64,000 bases of DNA from Sphingomonas prati (GTDB taxonomy: Bacteria; Pseudomonadota; Alphaproteobacteria; Sphingomonadales; Sphingomonadaceae): the NCBI RefSeq assembly GCF_014643515.1, contig NZ_BMJP01000001.1:1364001-1428000 (forward strand), written 5' to 3'. This document shows, piece after piece, positions 1 through 9,242 of this stretch. The translations under genes and the position numbers were made by a program. The first letter of the stretch is position 1. Every line of letters begins with the position of its first letter. The notes under the pieces were generated by a model. It was not told the DNA's origin. It ran no database searches and worked only from the letters and a program-made list of their open reading frames with translations.

Positions 1-789
1 GACCTCGCCCCGCTCCAGATCGCGATCATCCCGCGCGGCGTCCGGTTCCGCATCGCGCTGCCCGACGGTCAGGCGCGTGGCTATGTCTGCGAAAATTACG
101 GCGCGCTGTTCCGGCTCCCCGATCTCGGCCCGATCGGCGCCAACGGCCTCGCCAACCCGCGCGATTTCGAAACGCCGATCGCATGGTATGAGGACAGCGA
201 CGCGCCGTGCGAGGTCGTCCAGAAATTCCAGGGCCGGCTCTGGACCACCACGCTCGATCATTCGCCGTTCGACGTCGTCGCCTGGCACGGCAACCTCGCC
301 CCCTGCCGCTACGACCTGACCCGCTTCAACGCCATCAACACGGTCAGCTTCGATCATCCCGATCCGTCGATCTTCACCGTCCTCACCGCGCCCAGCGACA
401 CGCCCGGCACCGCGAACTGCGACTTCGTTATCTTCCCGCCACGCTGGATGGTGGCGGAGGGCACGTTCCGCCCGCCCTGGTTCCACCGCAACGTCATGAG
501 CGAGTTCATGGGCCTCATCCTGGGCGCCTACGACGCAAAGGAAGGCGGCTTCGCCCCCGGCGGCGCGTCGCTCCACAATCAGATGAACGGCCACGGCCCC
601 GACCGCGCCAGTTACGACAAGGCGATCGCCGCCGAGCTCGCCCCCCACCGCATTGCCGACACGATGGCGTTCATGTTCGAAACGCGCCACGTCGTCCGCC
701 CGACCCGCTGGGCGGTCCAAACCCCGACGATGCAGCTTGATTACGACGCGGTCTGGACCGGCTTCGCCAAGGCGCAGCTACCCGAATGA
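1..789 (+). CDS. hmgA: homogentisate 1,2-dioxygenase, C-terminal part (cut by window edge)
   Basis: This is the last 262 codons of homogentisate 1,2-dioxygenase, the non-haem Fe(II) enzyme that opens the homogentisate ring to maleylacetoacetate in tyrosine and phenylalanine breakdown. The reading frame is open from base 1, so the start lies outside the window. Family landmarks are clear: [11 protein letters not shown], the stretch [12 protein letters not shown] carrying the His and Glu iron ligands, and [14 protein letters not shown] carrying the second His ligand. The stop overlaps the start of the maleylacetoacetate isomerase gene by ATGA, so the two are translationally coupled and catalyse consecutive steps. 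Confidence 0.97.
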   Translation, partial: DLAPLQIAIIPRGVRFRIALPDGQARGYVCENYGALFRLPDLGPIGANGLANPRDFETPIAWYEDSDAPCEVVQKFQGRLWTTTLDHSPFDVVAWHGNLAPCRYDLTRFNAINTVSFDHPDPSIFTVLTAPSDTPGTANCDFVIFPPRWMVAEGTFRPPWFHRNVMSEFMGLILGAYDAKEGGFAPGGASLHNQMNGHGPDRASYDKAIAAELAPHRIADTMAFMFETRHVVRPTRWAVQTPTMQLDYDAVWTGFAKAQLPE

Positions 790-1424
790 TCCTGCACGGC
801 TACTGGCGCTCGGGCACCGCCTACCGCGTCCGCATCGCGCTCGCGCTGAAGGGGTTGGCGTACGACCAGGTCACGCACGACCTGCGCCGCGGCGAACAGC
901 GCGCGCCCGACTATGCCGCGCTGAACCCGCAACCACTCGTACCGGCGCTCAACGTCGACGGCATGGTCCTGACGCAAAGCCCCGCCATCCTCGAATGGCT
1001 CGACGAGCGTCATCCCGACCCGCCGCTGCTCCCCGCCAGCGCGGACGCCCGCGCGATCGTCCGCGCCATGGCCGCGATCGTCGCGTGCGACATCCACCCG
1101 CTCAACAACCTCCGCGTGCTCGACACGCTCCGCACCGAGTTCGACGCGACACCGGATGCCATCAAGCGCTGGATCGCCCGCTGGATCGGCGACGGCTTCA
1201 CCGCGCTCGAGGTCCTGGTCCAACGTCACGGCGACGGCTTCGCCTACGGCAACATCCCTACGATCGCGGACTGTCACCTCGTTCCGCAACTCTACGCGGC
1301 ACGCCGCTTCGCGGTCGATCTCACACCCTATCCCGCACTCGTCGCCGCCGACGCCCGCGCCGCCGATCTTGATGCGTTCAAAAGCGCGCATCCCGACCGC
1401 CAACCCGACGCCGACCACGCATGA
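786..1424 (+). CDS. maiA: maleylacetoacetate isomerase (zeta-class GST)
   Basis: A 212-residue zeta-class glutathione transferase that isomerises maleylacetoacetate to fumarylacetoacetate with glutathione as cofactor in the cytoplasm. The N-terminal thioredoxin-like domain carries the zeta signature in the form [13 protein letters not shown] and a [11 protein letters not shown] glutathione-site motif. The C-terminal half is helical with the expected NNLRVL segment. In the usual SSCx(W/R)VRIAL signature the second Ser and the Cys are replaced here, as in many bacterial MaiA proteins. The gene overlaps hmgA and the Rieske gene by four bases on each side, forming one operon. A fumarylacetoacetase would complete the pathway but is not visible next to it. 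Confidence 0.95.
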   Translation: MILHGYWRSGTAYRVRIALALKGLAYDQVTHDLRRGEQRAPDYAALNPQPLVPALNVDGMVLTQSPAILEWLDERHPDPPLLPASADARAIVRAMAAIVACDIHPLNNLRVLDTLRTEFDATPDAIKRWIARWIGDGFTALEVLVQRHGDGFAYGNIPTIADCHLVPQLYAARRFAVDLTPYPALVAADARAADLDAFKSAHPDRQPDADHA

Positions 1425-1783
1425 CGTCCAGCGAACGCATCTTCGCAACGCCCCCCGGCGTAAAACTCGGCGAAGTCGACCTCATCGCCGACGGCACCGC
1501 GCGCAACTTCGTCCTGCAACTCCGCGCCGGCCGCTTCCACGGCTTCGTCGTGCGGCACGGCACGGACTTGTTCGGCTATGTCGACCGCTGCCCGCACCTG
1601 GGCGTCTCGCTCGCCAAGGAACTCGACGGCTACCTGACCCCGCGCGGCGACCTCATCGCCTGCAGCTGGCATTCGGCACTGTTCGAAATCGACACCGGCC
1701 TCTGCGTCGGCGGCCCCTGCACCGGCCAGCGTCTCACCCCCTGGCCCGTCACAGTCGCCGACGGCAATATCGTCACCGCCTAA
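1421..1783 (+). CDS. small Rieske [2Fe-2S] protein
   Basis: A 120-residue stand-alone Rieske protein. The cluster ligands are visible as C57-P-H59 and C81-S-W-H84, the C-x-H and C-x2-H pattern of Rieske ferredoxins. There is no signal peptide or membrane segment, so it is a soluble cytoplasmic electron carrier or small redox protein. It is the third gene of an ATGA-linked series after hmgA and maiA. Small Rieske proteins often sit in this position in sphingomonads, but their partner in homogentisate catabolism is not established. Its stop overlaps the stop of the convergent permease gene by a few bases. Confidence 0.88.
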   Translation: MTSSERIFATPPGVKLGEVDLIADGTARNFVLQLRAGRFHGFVVRHGTDLFGYVDRCPHLGVSLAKELDGYLTPRGDLIACSWHSALFEIDTGLCVGGPCTGQRLTPWPVTVADGNIVTA

Positions 1784-2862
1784 GCCGCCGCCGCGTCGTC
1801 CTCCACCGCCACACCGCGCTGCTCGCTCAAGATCTGCCACCCGGTGATGAACAGCGCCGCGATCACCGGCCCGACCACGATCCCGCTCAGCCCGAACAGC
1901 TCGATCCCGCCCAGCGTCGTCACCAGCACAACCCAATCCGGAATACCCGTATCGCGCCCGACGAGGATCGGCCGCAGGATATTGTCCGCCATCCCGATCA
2001 CCACCACGCCGCTGATGATCACCACGATCCCCTGCCAGATCGCGTTGGTGGCGAGCAGGTAGATCGCGACCGGAACCCAGATGATCGCCGGCCCCACCGC
2101 GGGCAGCAACGCCGTCACCGCCATCAACAGTCCCCACAGCAACGCCGCCGGCACGCCCACGATCCAGAATGTGATCGCGCCCAGCCCGCCCTGCACCAGC
2201 CCGACGATCACCGATCCCTTGATCGTCGCGCGCACCACCGCCACGAACTTGCTGACCAGCCGTTCGGACACGGACGGCTCCAGCGGCAACGACCGCTTAA
2301 CGACCGCGCCCAGCCGCTGCCCGTCGCGCAGCAGGAAGAAGGTGACGTACAGCGCGATGCCGAACGCCAGCACGAACGCCGCCGCATCGCGCCCGATCGA
2401 CAACGCCTGCGACGCGATCGAACTCACCCGGCTACCGATCAGGTTCGACGCCTGCGCCTGCGTCCGCTCGAAACTGCCGAGCCCCGCGCCGTCCATCAAC
2501 CGCCGCAACCGCCCCGGCAGCGCGTCATGCACCTGCGCGAAGTAGGACGCGAAGTTGATCTGCCCCGATCGGATGCTGGTGTAGACCGAACTCGCCTGAT
2601 CGACGACCATCGTCCCGATCACCAGCGCGGGGATCACCACCGCCACCGTGATGATCAGCATCGTCAGCCCCGCGGCGCGGTTCTCGCGCTTCGGATTGCG
2701 CGCCAGCAACCGGCGATACAGCGGCTGGAACAGGATCGCCGCCAGCATGCTCCACAGCAGCGCCCCGGCAAAGCTCGACACCACCGCACCCGTCGCGATG
2801 GTGACCAGCACGACGAACAGGATCAGCCCGCCATCCTCGAAACGCCGTCTGTCGATCGTCAT
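1780..2862 (-). CDS. AI-2E family transporter (YdiK/PerM-like permease)
   Basis: A 360-residue polytopic inner-membrane protein of the AI-2E/PerM family (PF01594). It has two hydrophobic hairpins at the N-terminus, a soluble stretch at about residues 85-150, and five or so hydrophobic segments after residue 165. Typical family phrases include FFLLRDG near residue 195 and the C-terminal GLSGIVVGPVIAAL. Members are reported as exporters of the autoinducer AI-2 or as sodium/proton-linked permeases; the substrate cannot be read from sequence. The gene converges on the Rieske gene with a four-base overlap and has no obvious link to it. Confidence 0.9.
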   Translation of the reverse strand: MTIDRRRFEDGGLILFVVLVTIATGAVVSSFAGALLWSMLAAILFQPLYRRLLARNPKRENRAAGLTMLIITVAVVIPALVIGTMVVDQASSVYTSIRSGQINFASYFAQVHDALPGRLRRLMDGAGLGSFERTQAQASNLIGSRVSSIASQALSIGRDAAAFVLAFGIALYVTFFLLRDGQRLGAVVKRSLPLEPSVSERLVSKFVAVVRATIKGSVIVGLVQGGLGAITFWIVGVPAALLWGLLMAVTALLPAVGPAIIWVPVAIYLLATNAIWQGIVVIISGVVVIGMADNILRPILVGRDTGIPDWVVLVTTLGGIELFGLSGIVVGPVIAALFITGWQILSEQRGVAVEDDAAAA

Positions 2863-2925
2863 GCCGCCTCCGCCACTCGCATCATGACGCCGCTACGAAC
2901 CAAAACGCCCCGCGACGCAACCCCG

Positions 2926-3558
2926 TTAGATCAGCGTCAGCGCCCGCGCGGCGCTCGCCGGCCGCGCCCGCGTGATCGTGACCACCGTCCCCACGCGCGT
3001 CAGCCCGTACAACGTCCGCGCAAACCCGCGCGGCACCCGGATGCAGCCATGCGACGCCGGATATCCCGGCAACGCCCCCGCATGGATCGCGATGCCGTAA
3101 CTTGTCAGCCGGTGCATGAACGGCATCGGGGCGTTGCTGTACCGGTTCGAATGGTGCGTCACCGCCTTCTCCATCACCCGGAACGTGCCGGTCGGCGTCC
3201 GGTGATCGGGCGTCCCGGTCGACACCGGCGCGGTATGAAGCAGCTTGGCATCGCGAAACACATAGAGCTTCTGCTGCGGCAGGCTGACCAGCACGCGCAG
3301 CCCCTGCCGCCGCGCCCGCGCCAGCTCCGCCGCCGCCACCTTCGCCTTGACCGCCGCCCTCGACGGCCGCGTCACCTGCCCCGGCACGGCGAGCACGAAC
3401 CGCCCATCGCCGGTCGCCAGCAGCGTGCACTCGCGCATCCCGGCACCCGCGCAATGCCGGTCGTCGAACGCGGCGGGATCCACCGACAGCACCGGCGGCT
3501 TCCCGCACCCGGCCAACGCGAGCATGCCCAACACAAGACCGTACCACAGTCGCCGCAT
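2926..3558 (-). CDS. L,D-transpeptidase (YkuD domain) lipoprotein
   Basis: A 210-residue lipoprotein. The N-terminus MRRLWYGLVLGMLALAGC ends in a lipobox with Cys18 as the lipidated residue. This start is chosen over an upstream in-frame ATG because it gives the signal peptide directly. The C-terminal half is a YkuD L,D-transpeptidase domain with the conserved His159 and the SHGCIR motif (His170, catalytic Cys172). Such enzymes form 3-3 cross-links in peptidoglycan or attach proteins to it, acting in the periplasm and resisting most beta-lactams except carbapenems. The middle segment (about 60-90) is rich in Ala, Lys and Arg and may be a helical spacer. Confidence 0.93.
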   Translation of the reverse strand: MRRLWYGLVLGMLALAGCGKPPVLSVDPAAFDDRHCAGAGMRECTLLATGDGRFVLAVPGQVTRPSRAAVKAKVAAAELARARRQGLRVLVSLPQQKLYVFRDAKLLHTAPVSTGTPDHRTPTGTFRVMEKAVTHHSNRYSNAPMPFMHRLTSYGIAIHAGALPGYPASHGCIRVPRGFARTLYGLTRVGTVVTITRARPASAARALTLI

Positions 3559-3623
3559 CGATCGCCCCCCATGCCCGCCGGACAGCCTAACCGCCCGCCC
3601 GCCGCCACGCCAGCGGTCTGATC

Positions 3624-4094
3624 TCAGTCGAGCAGCGGCAGCGCGGTCGTTGACTTGATCTCCTGCATCGCGAACGACGACGTCACGTCGTGCAGGTCCG
3701 CGACCTTGGTCAGCTTGCGGTAAATCCGGTCGTAATCCGCGATATCGCGCGCCACGATCTTGAGGAGATAGTCGATCTCCCCGCTCATCCGATAGAACTC
3801 GACCACCTCCGGCATCCGCGCCACTTCGTCCGAAAATGTCTGCAACCACTCGTCGCTATGCCGCGCGGTCCGCACCGCGACGATCACCGTCACGCCCAGC
3901 CCCAGCGTCTCGCGGTTCAGGATAGCGACGCGCCGCTCGATCACGCCCAGCCGCTCCAGCCGCTTGATCCGTTTCCAGCACGGCGTCGTCGACAGCCCGA
4001 CGCGTTCCGCCAGCTCCGCGATCGCCACCGTCGCATCCTCCTGCAGGACCGCCAGCAGTCGCCGATCAACCGCATCGAGAACGATATTCTCCAT
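3624..4094 (-). CDS. Lrp/AsnC family transcriptional regulator
   Basis: A 156-residue regulator with an N-terminal winged helix-turn-helix (ELAERVGLSTTPCWKRIKRLE) and a C-terminal RAM/AsnC ligand-binding domain. The start at MENIVLD is preferred over a longer in-frame ATG 11 codons upstream because Lrp proteins usually begin a few residues before the LDAVDRRLL helix. Lrp-type regulators sense amino acids and form octamers. Its target cannot be read here; the homogentisate operon two genes away is one possibility, but the intervening genes make that weak. Confidence 0.92.
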   Translation of the reverse strand: MENIVLDAVDRRLLAVLQEDATVAIAELAERVGLSTTPCWKRIKRLERLGVIERRVAILNRETLGLGVTVIVAVRTARHSDEWLQTFSDEVARMPEVVEFYRMSGEIDYLLKIVARDIADYDRIYRKLTKVADLHDVTSSFAMQEIKSTTALPLLD

Positions 4095-4204
4095 AACCGG
4101 CTCCAGGTAGCAAATTCGAACCGCCAAACTGCCTCATTGCCGCCAGAAAAGAAACCTGTTCGCGTCCCCGTCGACTATCCTCGCCGCATCAAAAGGACGC
4201 GCGC

Positions 4205-4456
4205 ATGAGGCATCACTTCACCGACCATCCGCACGCGGTGGGCGAAACCTACTTCGAACATCTCCGCACCGCGGCCTGGTTCGCGGGCACGATGCTGCTC
4301 GCCGGCACCGCCTGCCTGATCCACGCGCTGTTCCCCGCGCTCTTCGTCCGCACCGGCAGCGAAGCGATCGCCCGTTTGCACGACCGCATGGTCCTCAACC
4401 GGACGCGGGCGAACGCTATCCGCGACGGAGGCACGACCGCACCAATCAGAACTTAG
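4205..4456 (+). CDS. DUF6356 small membrane protein
   Basis: An 83-residue protein starting MRHHFTDHPHAVGETYFEH, a beginning I recognise from DUF6356 proteins common in sphingomonads. It contains one hydrophobic segment (about residues 24-48, WFAGTMLLAGTACLIHALFPALF) and then a charged tail. The family has no established function. It is transcribed divergently from the Lrp/AsnC gene, with 110 bp between them, and is followed by the convergent GH3 gene. Confidence 0.8.
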   Translation: MRHHFTDHPHAVGETYFEHLRTAAWFAGTMLLAGTACLIHALFPALFVRTGSEAIARLHDRMVLNRTRANAIRDGGTTAPIRT

Positions 4457-4516
4457 CCACCACCCCGTTCGGTTGGGCATGTGGCGAAACATGATCCGGT
4501 CACGCCTCGACGGCGA

Positions 4517-6937
4517 TCACGCAATCTCCAGCGTCGCCGTCTTCAGCGCCGTCGAACTGTTCCCCACCGCAATGTCGAACAGCCCCGGCTCGACCACTTC
4601 GCGCATGTCGATGTCGAAGAACCGGAACGCCTCCGGCCCCAGCACGAACTTCACCGTCCGGCGCTCGCCGGGTGCCAGGGTCACGCGCTCGAACCCCTTC
4701 AGCTCGCGCACCGGCCGCGCCACCGACGCGACCTGGTCGTGGACATAGACCTGCACCACCTCGTCGCCCGCCCGCGGCCCGACATTAGCGACCTCGACCG
4801 AGACCGTGACGCTGCCCGCATTCCCGATCCGCGGCGCCGACAGCACCGGCGCCCCGATCTCGAACTTCGTGTAGCTCAGCCCATGCCCGAACGGGAACAG
4901 CGGCACGGTCTCCGCGAACAGATACCCGCGCCCGACCGACGGCTTCGCGTTGTAGTAGAGCGGCACCTGCCCCACTTCGCGCACCACCGTGACGGGCAAC
5001 TTGGCACCCGGATTGATCCGCCCGAACAATGCCTCCGCCATCGCGGTGCCGCCCTCCTGGCCGCCGTACCAGCACTCCAGCAACGCATCGGCGCGCTTGA
5101 CCACGTCGGGCCAGCTCGGCGGCCGCCCGTTGATCGCGGCCACCACCACCGGCTTGCCGGTCGCCTTCAGCGCGTCGAACAACGCATTCTGCTCGCCGAC
5201 CAGGTCCAGTTCGGTCCGGTCGCCCAGATGGTTCGCCGCGAACCCCTCGCGGCTCGTCTGCTCCGTATCGCCGATCGCCAGCACGACGACATCGGCGGTT
5301 TGAGCCAGCGTGACAGCCTCCGCGATCAGCGCCCGATTGCGCGCCGGATCGGCCAGCACCACCGCATCGTCCGACCGGTTCTCGGCACTGGTGATGAACA
5401 CGCCCTGCGCATGCAGGATCGTCGTACCGGCGCCCGCCACCGCGCGCATGCCCTCCAGCAGGCTGACCGTCCGGCGCGGTTCGGACGAATATCCGCCCAG
5501 CCGCGCGACCGCCGCGTTCGGCCCGATCACCGCGATCCGCCTGCCCGCCGCCAGCGGCAGCGCCCCGTTGTTCGTCAGCAGGCACACCGACTTGCGCGCC
5601 GCCTCCAGCGCCAGCGCGCGGGCCTCCGCATTCCCGGTCAGCCCCGCCGCCGCCTGCGCATCGGCGAACGGCTGCTCGAACAGACCGGCACGGAATTTCA
5701 GCTTCAGGATCCGCGCACACGCCCGGTCGACATCGGCCTGCGCCACCAAGCCCCGCCGCACCTGGTCGGCCAGCGTGCGGAACGCGGTCCCGTCCGGCAG
5801 CTCGGAATCGACCCCCGCGGCCAGCGCCAGCCGCGCCGCGGCCTGGCGATCGGCGGCGACATGATGGATGCGCTCCAGCTCCTCGACCGCGCCGTAATCG
5901 CTCACCACGACCCCGTCGAACCCCCAGTCACCGCGCAGGATTTCACCCAGCAACCAGCGATTGGCGTGTGACGGCACCCCGTCAATCTCGTTGTACGACG
6001 GCATCACCGCCGCGATCTTCGTCCGCTCCACCACCGCGCGGAACGGCGGGAAGAAGGATTCGTGCAACTCGCGCATCGCGATCGGCGCAGGGGCGATGTT
6101 GTTGCCCGCCTGCGGTTGCCCGTGTCCGGTCATGTGCTTCAGCGTCGCGAACACCTTGCCCGCGCCCAGCGTCGCGCTGTCGCCCTGCAATCCCTCGACC
6201 GCGGCCACACCCATCTCGCCGCACAGATACGGGTCCTCGCCGAACGTCTCCTCGATCCGCCCCCAGCGCGGGTCGCGCGCGATATCGACGACCGGCGACA
6301 GCGCCAAATGGCTGCCATGCGCACGCACCTCGCGCCCGATCACGGACTGCACACGCCGCATCAGGTCGCGGTCGAAACTGCCCGCCAGCGCGATCGCCTG
6401 CGGAAAACTCGTCGCGTCGGGCGCCATATAGCCGTGCAGCGCCTCCTCGTGGAACAGCACCGGGATGCCCAGCCGCGTATCCTCACGCGCCCACTTCTGC
6501 ACCGCGTTCACGAACGCCACGGTGGACGCCGTCCCGCGCCAGCGCGCACCCGTGCCGCCGGCGACCTCCGCCACCTCCGGCCCGCCGCGCCGGTCGGACG
6601 GCCGCGTCACCTGTCCGAACCCGTTCGGGTAGGCGGCGCGTGCCTTGGCCGGATCGAAATCCAGCCCACCGTCGCGCATCACGCCCGCCTTGGTGCCCCA
6701 CAGCGCGATCGTCTGCGCCACCTTCTCCTCCAGCGTCATCCGCGCCATCAGGTCGCGGACGCGCAGGTCCACCGGCGCGCGCGGATCGCGGTACACCACC
6801 GCCGCCTTGCCCGTGGCGGACAGCCCGGCCCCCGGCAGGAACGCGAGCAACGACACCCCGCCACCCCAGCGCAATATGTCGCGACGGGTCCCGGCGGCGG
6901 TCTGATCATGCGCGGTCTTGTGGATGTGGTCGCCCAA
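4517..6937 (-). CDS. GH3 beta-glycosidase (probable beta-xylosidase/beta-glucosidase), Tat-exported
   Basis: An 806-residue glycoside hydrolase family 3 enzyme. The N-terminus has a twin-arginine signal (R18-R19 in TRRDILRW followed by a hydrophobic stretch to about residue 41), predicting folded export to the periplasm. The N-terminal TIM barrel ends with the nucleophile Asp347 in VVSDYGAVEEL. The second alpha/beta domain and a C-terminal fibronectin-III-like domain (about 700-800, ending in a FFDIDM-type strand) follow, as in xylan-degrading GH3 enzymes. It would remove xylose or glucose from the non-reducing end of oligosaccharides. It is divergent from the GH67 gene, and a perfect 18-bp palindrome lies between them. 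Exact substrate is inferred from context. Confidence 0.93.
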   Translation of the reverse strand: MGDHIHKTAHDQTAAGTRRDILRWGGGVSLLAFLPGAGLSATGKAAVVYRDPRAPVDLRVRDLMARMTLEEKVAQTIALWGTKAGVMRDGGLDFDPAKARAAYPNGFGQVTRPSDRRGGPEVAEVAGGTGARWRGTASTVAFVNAVQKWAREDTRLGIPVLFHEEALHGYMAPDATSFPQAIALAGSFDRDLMRRVQSVIGREVRAHGSHLALSPVVDIARDPRWGRIEETFGEDPYLCGEMGVAAVEGLQGDSATLGAGKVFATLKHMTGHGQPQAGNNIAPAPIAMRELHESFFPPFRAVVERTKIAAVMPSYNEIDGVPSHANRWLLGEILRGDWGFDGVVVSDYGAVEELERIHHVAADRQAAARLALAAGVDSELPDGTAFRTLADQVRRGLVAQADVDRACARILKLKFRAGLFEQPFADAQAAAGLTGNAEARALALEAARKSVCLLTNNGALPLAAGRRIAVIGPNAAVARLGGYSSEPRRTVSLLEGMRAVAGAGTTILHAQGVFITSAENRSDDAVVLADPARNRALIAEAVTLAQTADVVVLAIGDTEQTSREGFAANHLGDRTELDLVGEQNALFDALKATGKPVVVAAINGRPPSWPDVVKRADALLECWYGGQEGGTAMAEALFGRINPGAKLPVTVVREVGQVPLYYNAKPSVGRGYLFAETVPLFPFGHGLSYTKFEIGAPVLSAPRIGNAGSVTVSVEVANVGPRAGDEVVQVYVHDQVASVARPVRELKGFERVTLAPGERRTVKFVLGPEAFRFFDIDMREVVEPGLFDIAVGNSSTALKTATLEIA

Positions 6938-6981
6938 GTGTCACTCTCCCTGCGGTGCGGCGTTGCTCGGGACGCCGTCAC

Positions 6982-6999
6982 CATGATAACGTTATCATG
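6982..6999. promoter_or_regulatory. LacI-type operator, perfect 18-bp palindrome
   Basis: The sequence CATGATAAC-GTTATCATG is a perfect inverted repeat with a central CG, the typical form of a LacI-family operator. It lies in the short divergent region between the GH3 and GH67 genes, so one dimer could control both. The core TGATAACGTTATCA fits the pattern TGNTANC-GNTANCA found before other genes of the locus. Confidence 0.75.
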
Positions 7000-7052
7000 A
7001 CCGGGACGCGCCGCGCCTGTCAATGATCGCGGCCACCGCCGAAGGAGAGACG

Positions 7053-9143
7053 ATGCGTACAGGACGATGGTATCTCGGGCTTTCGCTGCTCGCCTGCGCG
7101 ACGGCCGCCCAGGCGGAGGACGGCTACCGCCTCTGGATGCGCTACGCGCCCGCAACCGCGAGCCAGACTGCCGACCCCGTCACCGTCCGCGGTGAACAGA
7201 CCCCGATGCTCGCCGCCGCCGCGGCCGAACTGCGCCGCGCCAACCCCGCCGGCCTCGGCCCCGTCATGCTCGCCCACGCGAACGATCCGGCCGTCACCGC
7301 ACTCCGCCTCCCCGTCGCGACGCTCGGCGACGAGGGCTATCTCGTCCGCTCGGTCACGATCGACGGCCGCCCCGTCACTTTGGTCACCGGCACCGATCGC
7401 GGCATCCTCTACGGCACGTTCGCGCTCCTCCGCCACCTCGCCACCGGCGCCGCCCCCACGCGGATCGACCTGACGTCGCGTCCGCGCGTCGGCCTGCGCA
7501 TGCTCAACCATTGGGACAATCTCGATGGCGTCGTCGAACGCGGCTATGCCGGTCGCTCGCTGTGGGACTGGTGGACGCTGCCCGACTACCGCGATCCGCG
7601 CTACACCGACTATGCGCGCGCCAACGCCTCGCTCGGCATCAACGGCACCGTCCTGAACAACGTGAACGCCAAGGTCGAAAGCCTGACCCCGCGCTACATC
7701 GCCAAGGCGGCGGCGCTGGCCGACATCTTCCGGCCCTACGGCATCAAGGTCTATCTTTCCGCGCGCTTTTCCGCCCCGGTCGAACTCGGCGGGCTGAAGA
7801 CCGCGAACCCGAAGGACCCGGCGGTCGCCGCCTGGTGGGCGGCGAAGTCGGACGAGATCTACCGCGCCATCCCCGATTTCGGCGGCTTCCTGGTGAAGGC
7901 CAACAGCGAAGGGCAGCCCGGCCCGCGCGACTACGGCGCCAGCCATGCCGACGGTGCCAACATGCTCGCCGCCGCGGTCCGCCCGCATGGCGGCATCGTG
8001 CTGTGGCGTGCGTTCGTCTATGCCGACACCGATCCCAACGACCGCGCGAAACAGGCCTATGACGAATTCAAGCCGCTCGACGGGCAGTTCGCCAAGAACG
8101 TGATCGTCCAGGTCAAGAACGGCGCGCTCGATTTCCAGCCGCGCGAACCGTTCCACCCGCTGTTCGGCGCCATGCCCCGCACCCCGATCGCCCCGGAATT
8201 CCAGATCACGAAGGAATATCTCGGCTTCGCGACGCACCTCGCCTACCTCGCCCCACTCTTCTCCGAAACGCTGACCGCCGACACCCACACACGCGGCCAT
8301 GCCCGCGTGTCGCAGGTCATCGACGGCTCGCTCGACAGGCACCGCCTCAGCGCCATCGCCGGCGTCGCCAACATCGGCGACTCCCGCGACTGGACCGGAT
8401 CGTCGTTCAACCAGGCCAACTGGTACGCCTACGGCCGGCTCGCCTGGGATCCGTCGCTGACGCCGCAGGCGATCGCGCGCGAATGGGCGATGCAGACGTT
8501 CGGCACCGACCCCAAACTGCTCGATACCGTCGTCGCGATGATGATGGCCTCGCGGGAGGCGGTCGTCGACTATACCGGCCCGCTCGGCCTCGCCCACCTC
8601 ATGGCGACCGGCCATCATTACGGCCCCGGCCCCTGGGTCGCGGACCTGAAGCGCCCCGAATGGAACCCGGTCTATTATCACCGCGCGGACGCCGCCGGGA
8701 TCGGCTTCGATCGCACGAAGACGGGCAGCAAAGCGGTCGCACAATATGCCCCCGGGCTGGCGAAACTCTACGCCGATCCGAAGACCACGCCGGAGAACGA
8801 ACTGCTCTGGTTCCACCACCTGCCGTGGACCTACCGCATGGCCTCCGGCGCGACGCTGTGGGACACGCTCGTCCAGCATTACGACCGCGGCGTCGCAACG
8901 GTCGACACGCTCCGCACCCAGTGGCAGCAGACCAAGCCGCTGGTCGACCCCGAACGCTGGCAGAAGACCGACGAGTTTCTCGCCGTCCAGGCACGCGAGG
9001 CCCGCTGGTGGCGCGACGCCAGCCTCTCCTACTGGATGTCGCTCAACAACCTGCCGCTCCCGGCCGGCTCGCCGCCCCCCGCGCACGACCTGGCCTGGTA
9101 CAAGGCGCAGACCTTCCCCTACCCGCCCGGAAACCCGCAGTAA
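7053..9143 (+). CDS. aguA: GH67 alpha-glucuronidase
   Basis: A 696-residue GH67 enzyme that removes (4-O-methyl)-D-glucuronic acid from the terminal xylose of xylo-oligosaccharides. I place the start at MRTGRWYLGL, preceded by GAAGGAGA at a good distance, rather than at an ATG ten codons upstream; this exposes a Sec signal peptide ending near AQA|EDG. Family landmarks include the glycohydro-67 N-domain, LNHWDNLDG..ERGYAG, the acid-bearing ANSEGQPGP, and downstream NGALDFQPREPF and EFQITKEYLG, which carry the other catalytic carboxylates in characterised members. It implies that the substrate is glucuronoxylan. Periplasmic location is predicted. Confidence 0.95.
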   Translation: MRTGRWYLGLSLLACATAAQAEDGYRLWMRYAPATASQTADPVTVRGEQTPMLAAAAAELRRANPAGLGPVMLAHANDPAVTALRLPVATLGDEGYLVRSVTIDGRPVTLVTGTDRGILYGTFALLRHLATGAAPTRIDLTSRPRVGLRMLNHWDNLDGVVERGYAGRSLWDWWTLPDYRDPRYTDYARANASLGINGTVLNNVNAKVESLTPRYIAKAAALADIFRPYGIKVYLSARFSAPVELGGLKTANPKDPAVAAWWAAKSDEIYRAIPDFGGFLVKANSEGQPGPRDYGASHADGANMLAAAVRPHGGIVLWRAFVYADTDPNDRAKQAYDEFKPLDGQFAKNVIVQVKNGALDFQPREPFHPLFGAMPRTPIAPEFQITKEYLGFATHLAYLAPLFSETLTADTHTRGHARVSQVIDGSLDRHRLSAIAGVANIGDSRDWTGSSFNQANWYAYGRLAWDPSLTPQAIAREWAMQTFGTDPKLLDTVVAMMMASREAVVDYTGPLGLAHLMATGHHYGPGPWVADLKRPEWNPVYYHRADAAGIGFDRTKTGSKAVAQYAPGLAKLYADPKTTPENELLWFHHLPWTYRMASGATLWDTLVQHYDRGVATVDTLRTQWQQTKPLVDPERWQKTDEFLAVQAREARWWRDASLSYWMSLNNLPLPAGSPPPAHDLAWYKAQTFPYPPGNPQ

Positions 9144-9205
9144 CAGCGGGAAACTGCCCGGAAACAGCCGAGCGGCGGCGGTTGACAGCCGCCCCGCCGC
9201 TGTCA

Positions 9206-9219
9206 TGGTAGCGGTATAA
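9206..9219. promoter_or_regulatory. candidate LacI-family operator upstream of GH10
   Basis: TGGTAGC-GGTATAA matches the pattern TGNTANC-GNTANCA at all but one fixed position. It lies 23 bp before the xylanase start, a position suited to repression. It was identified by eye against the sites at 6984, 15847 and 32758. Confidence 0.55.
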
Positions 9220-9242
9220 GAACAGGCTGGGAGCGGACTGAA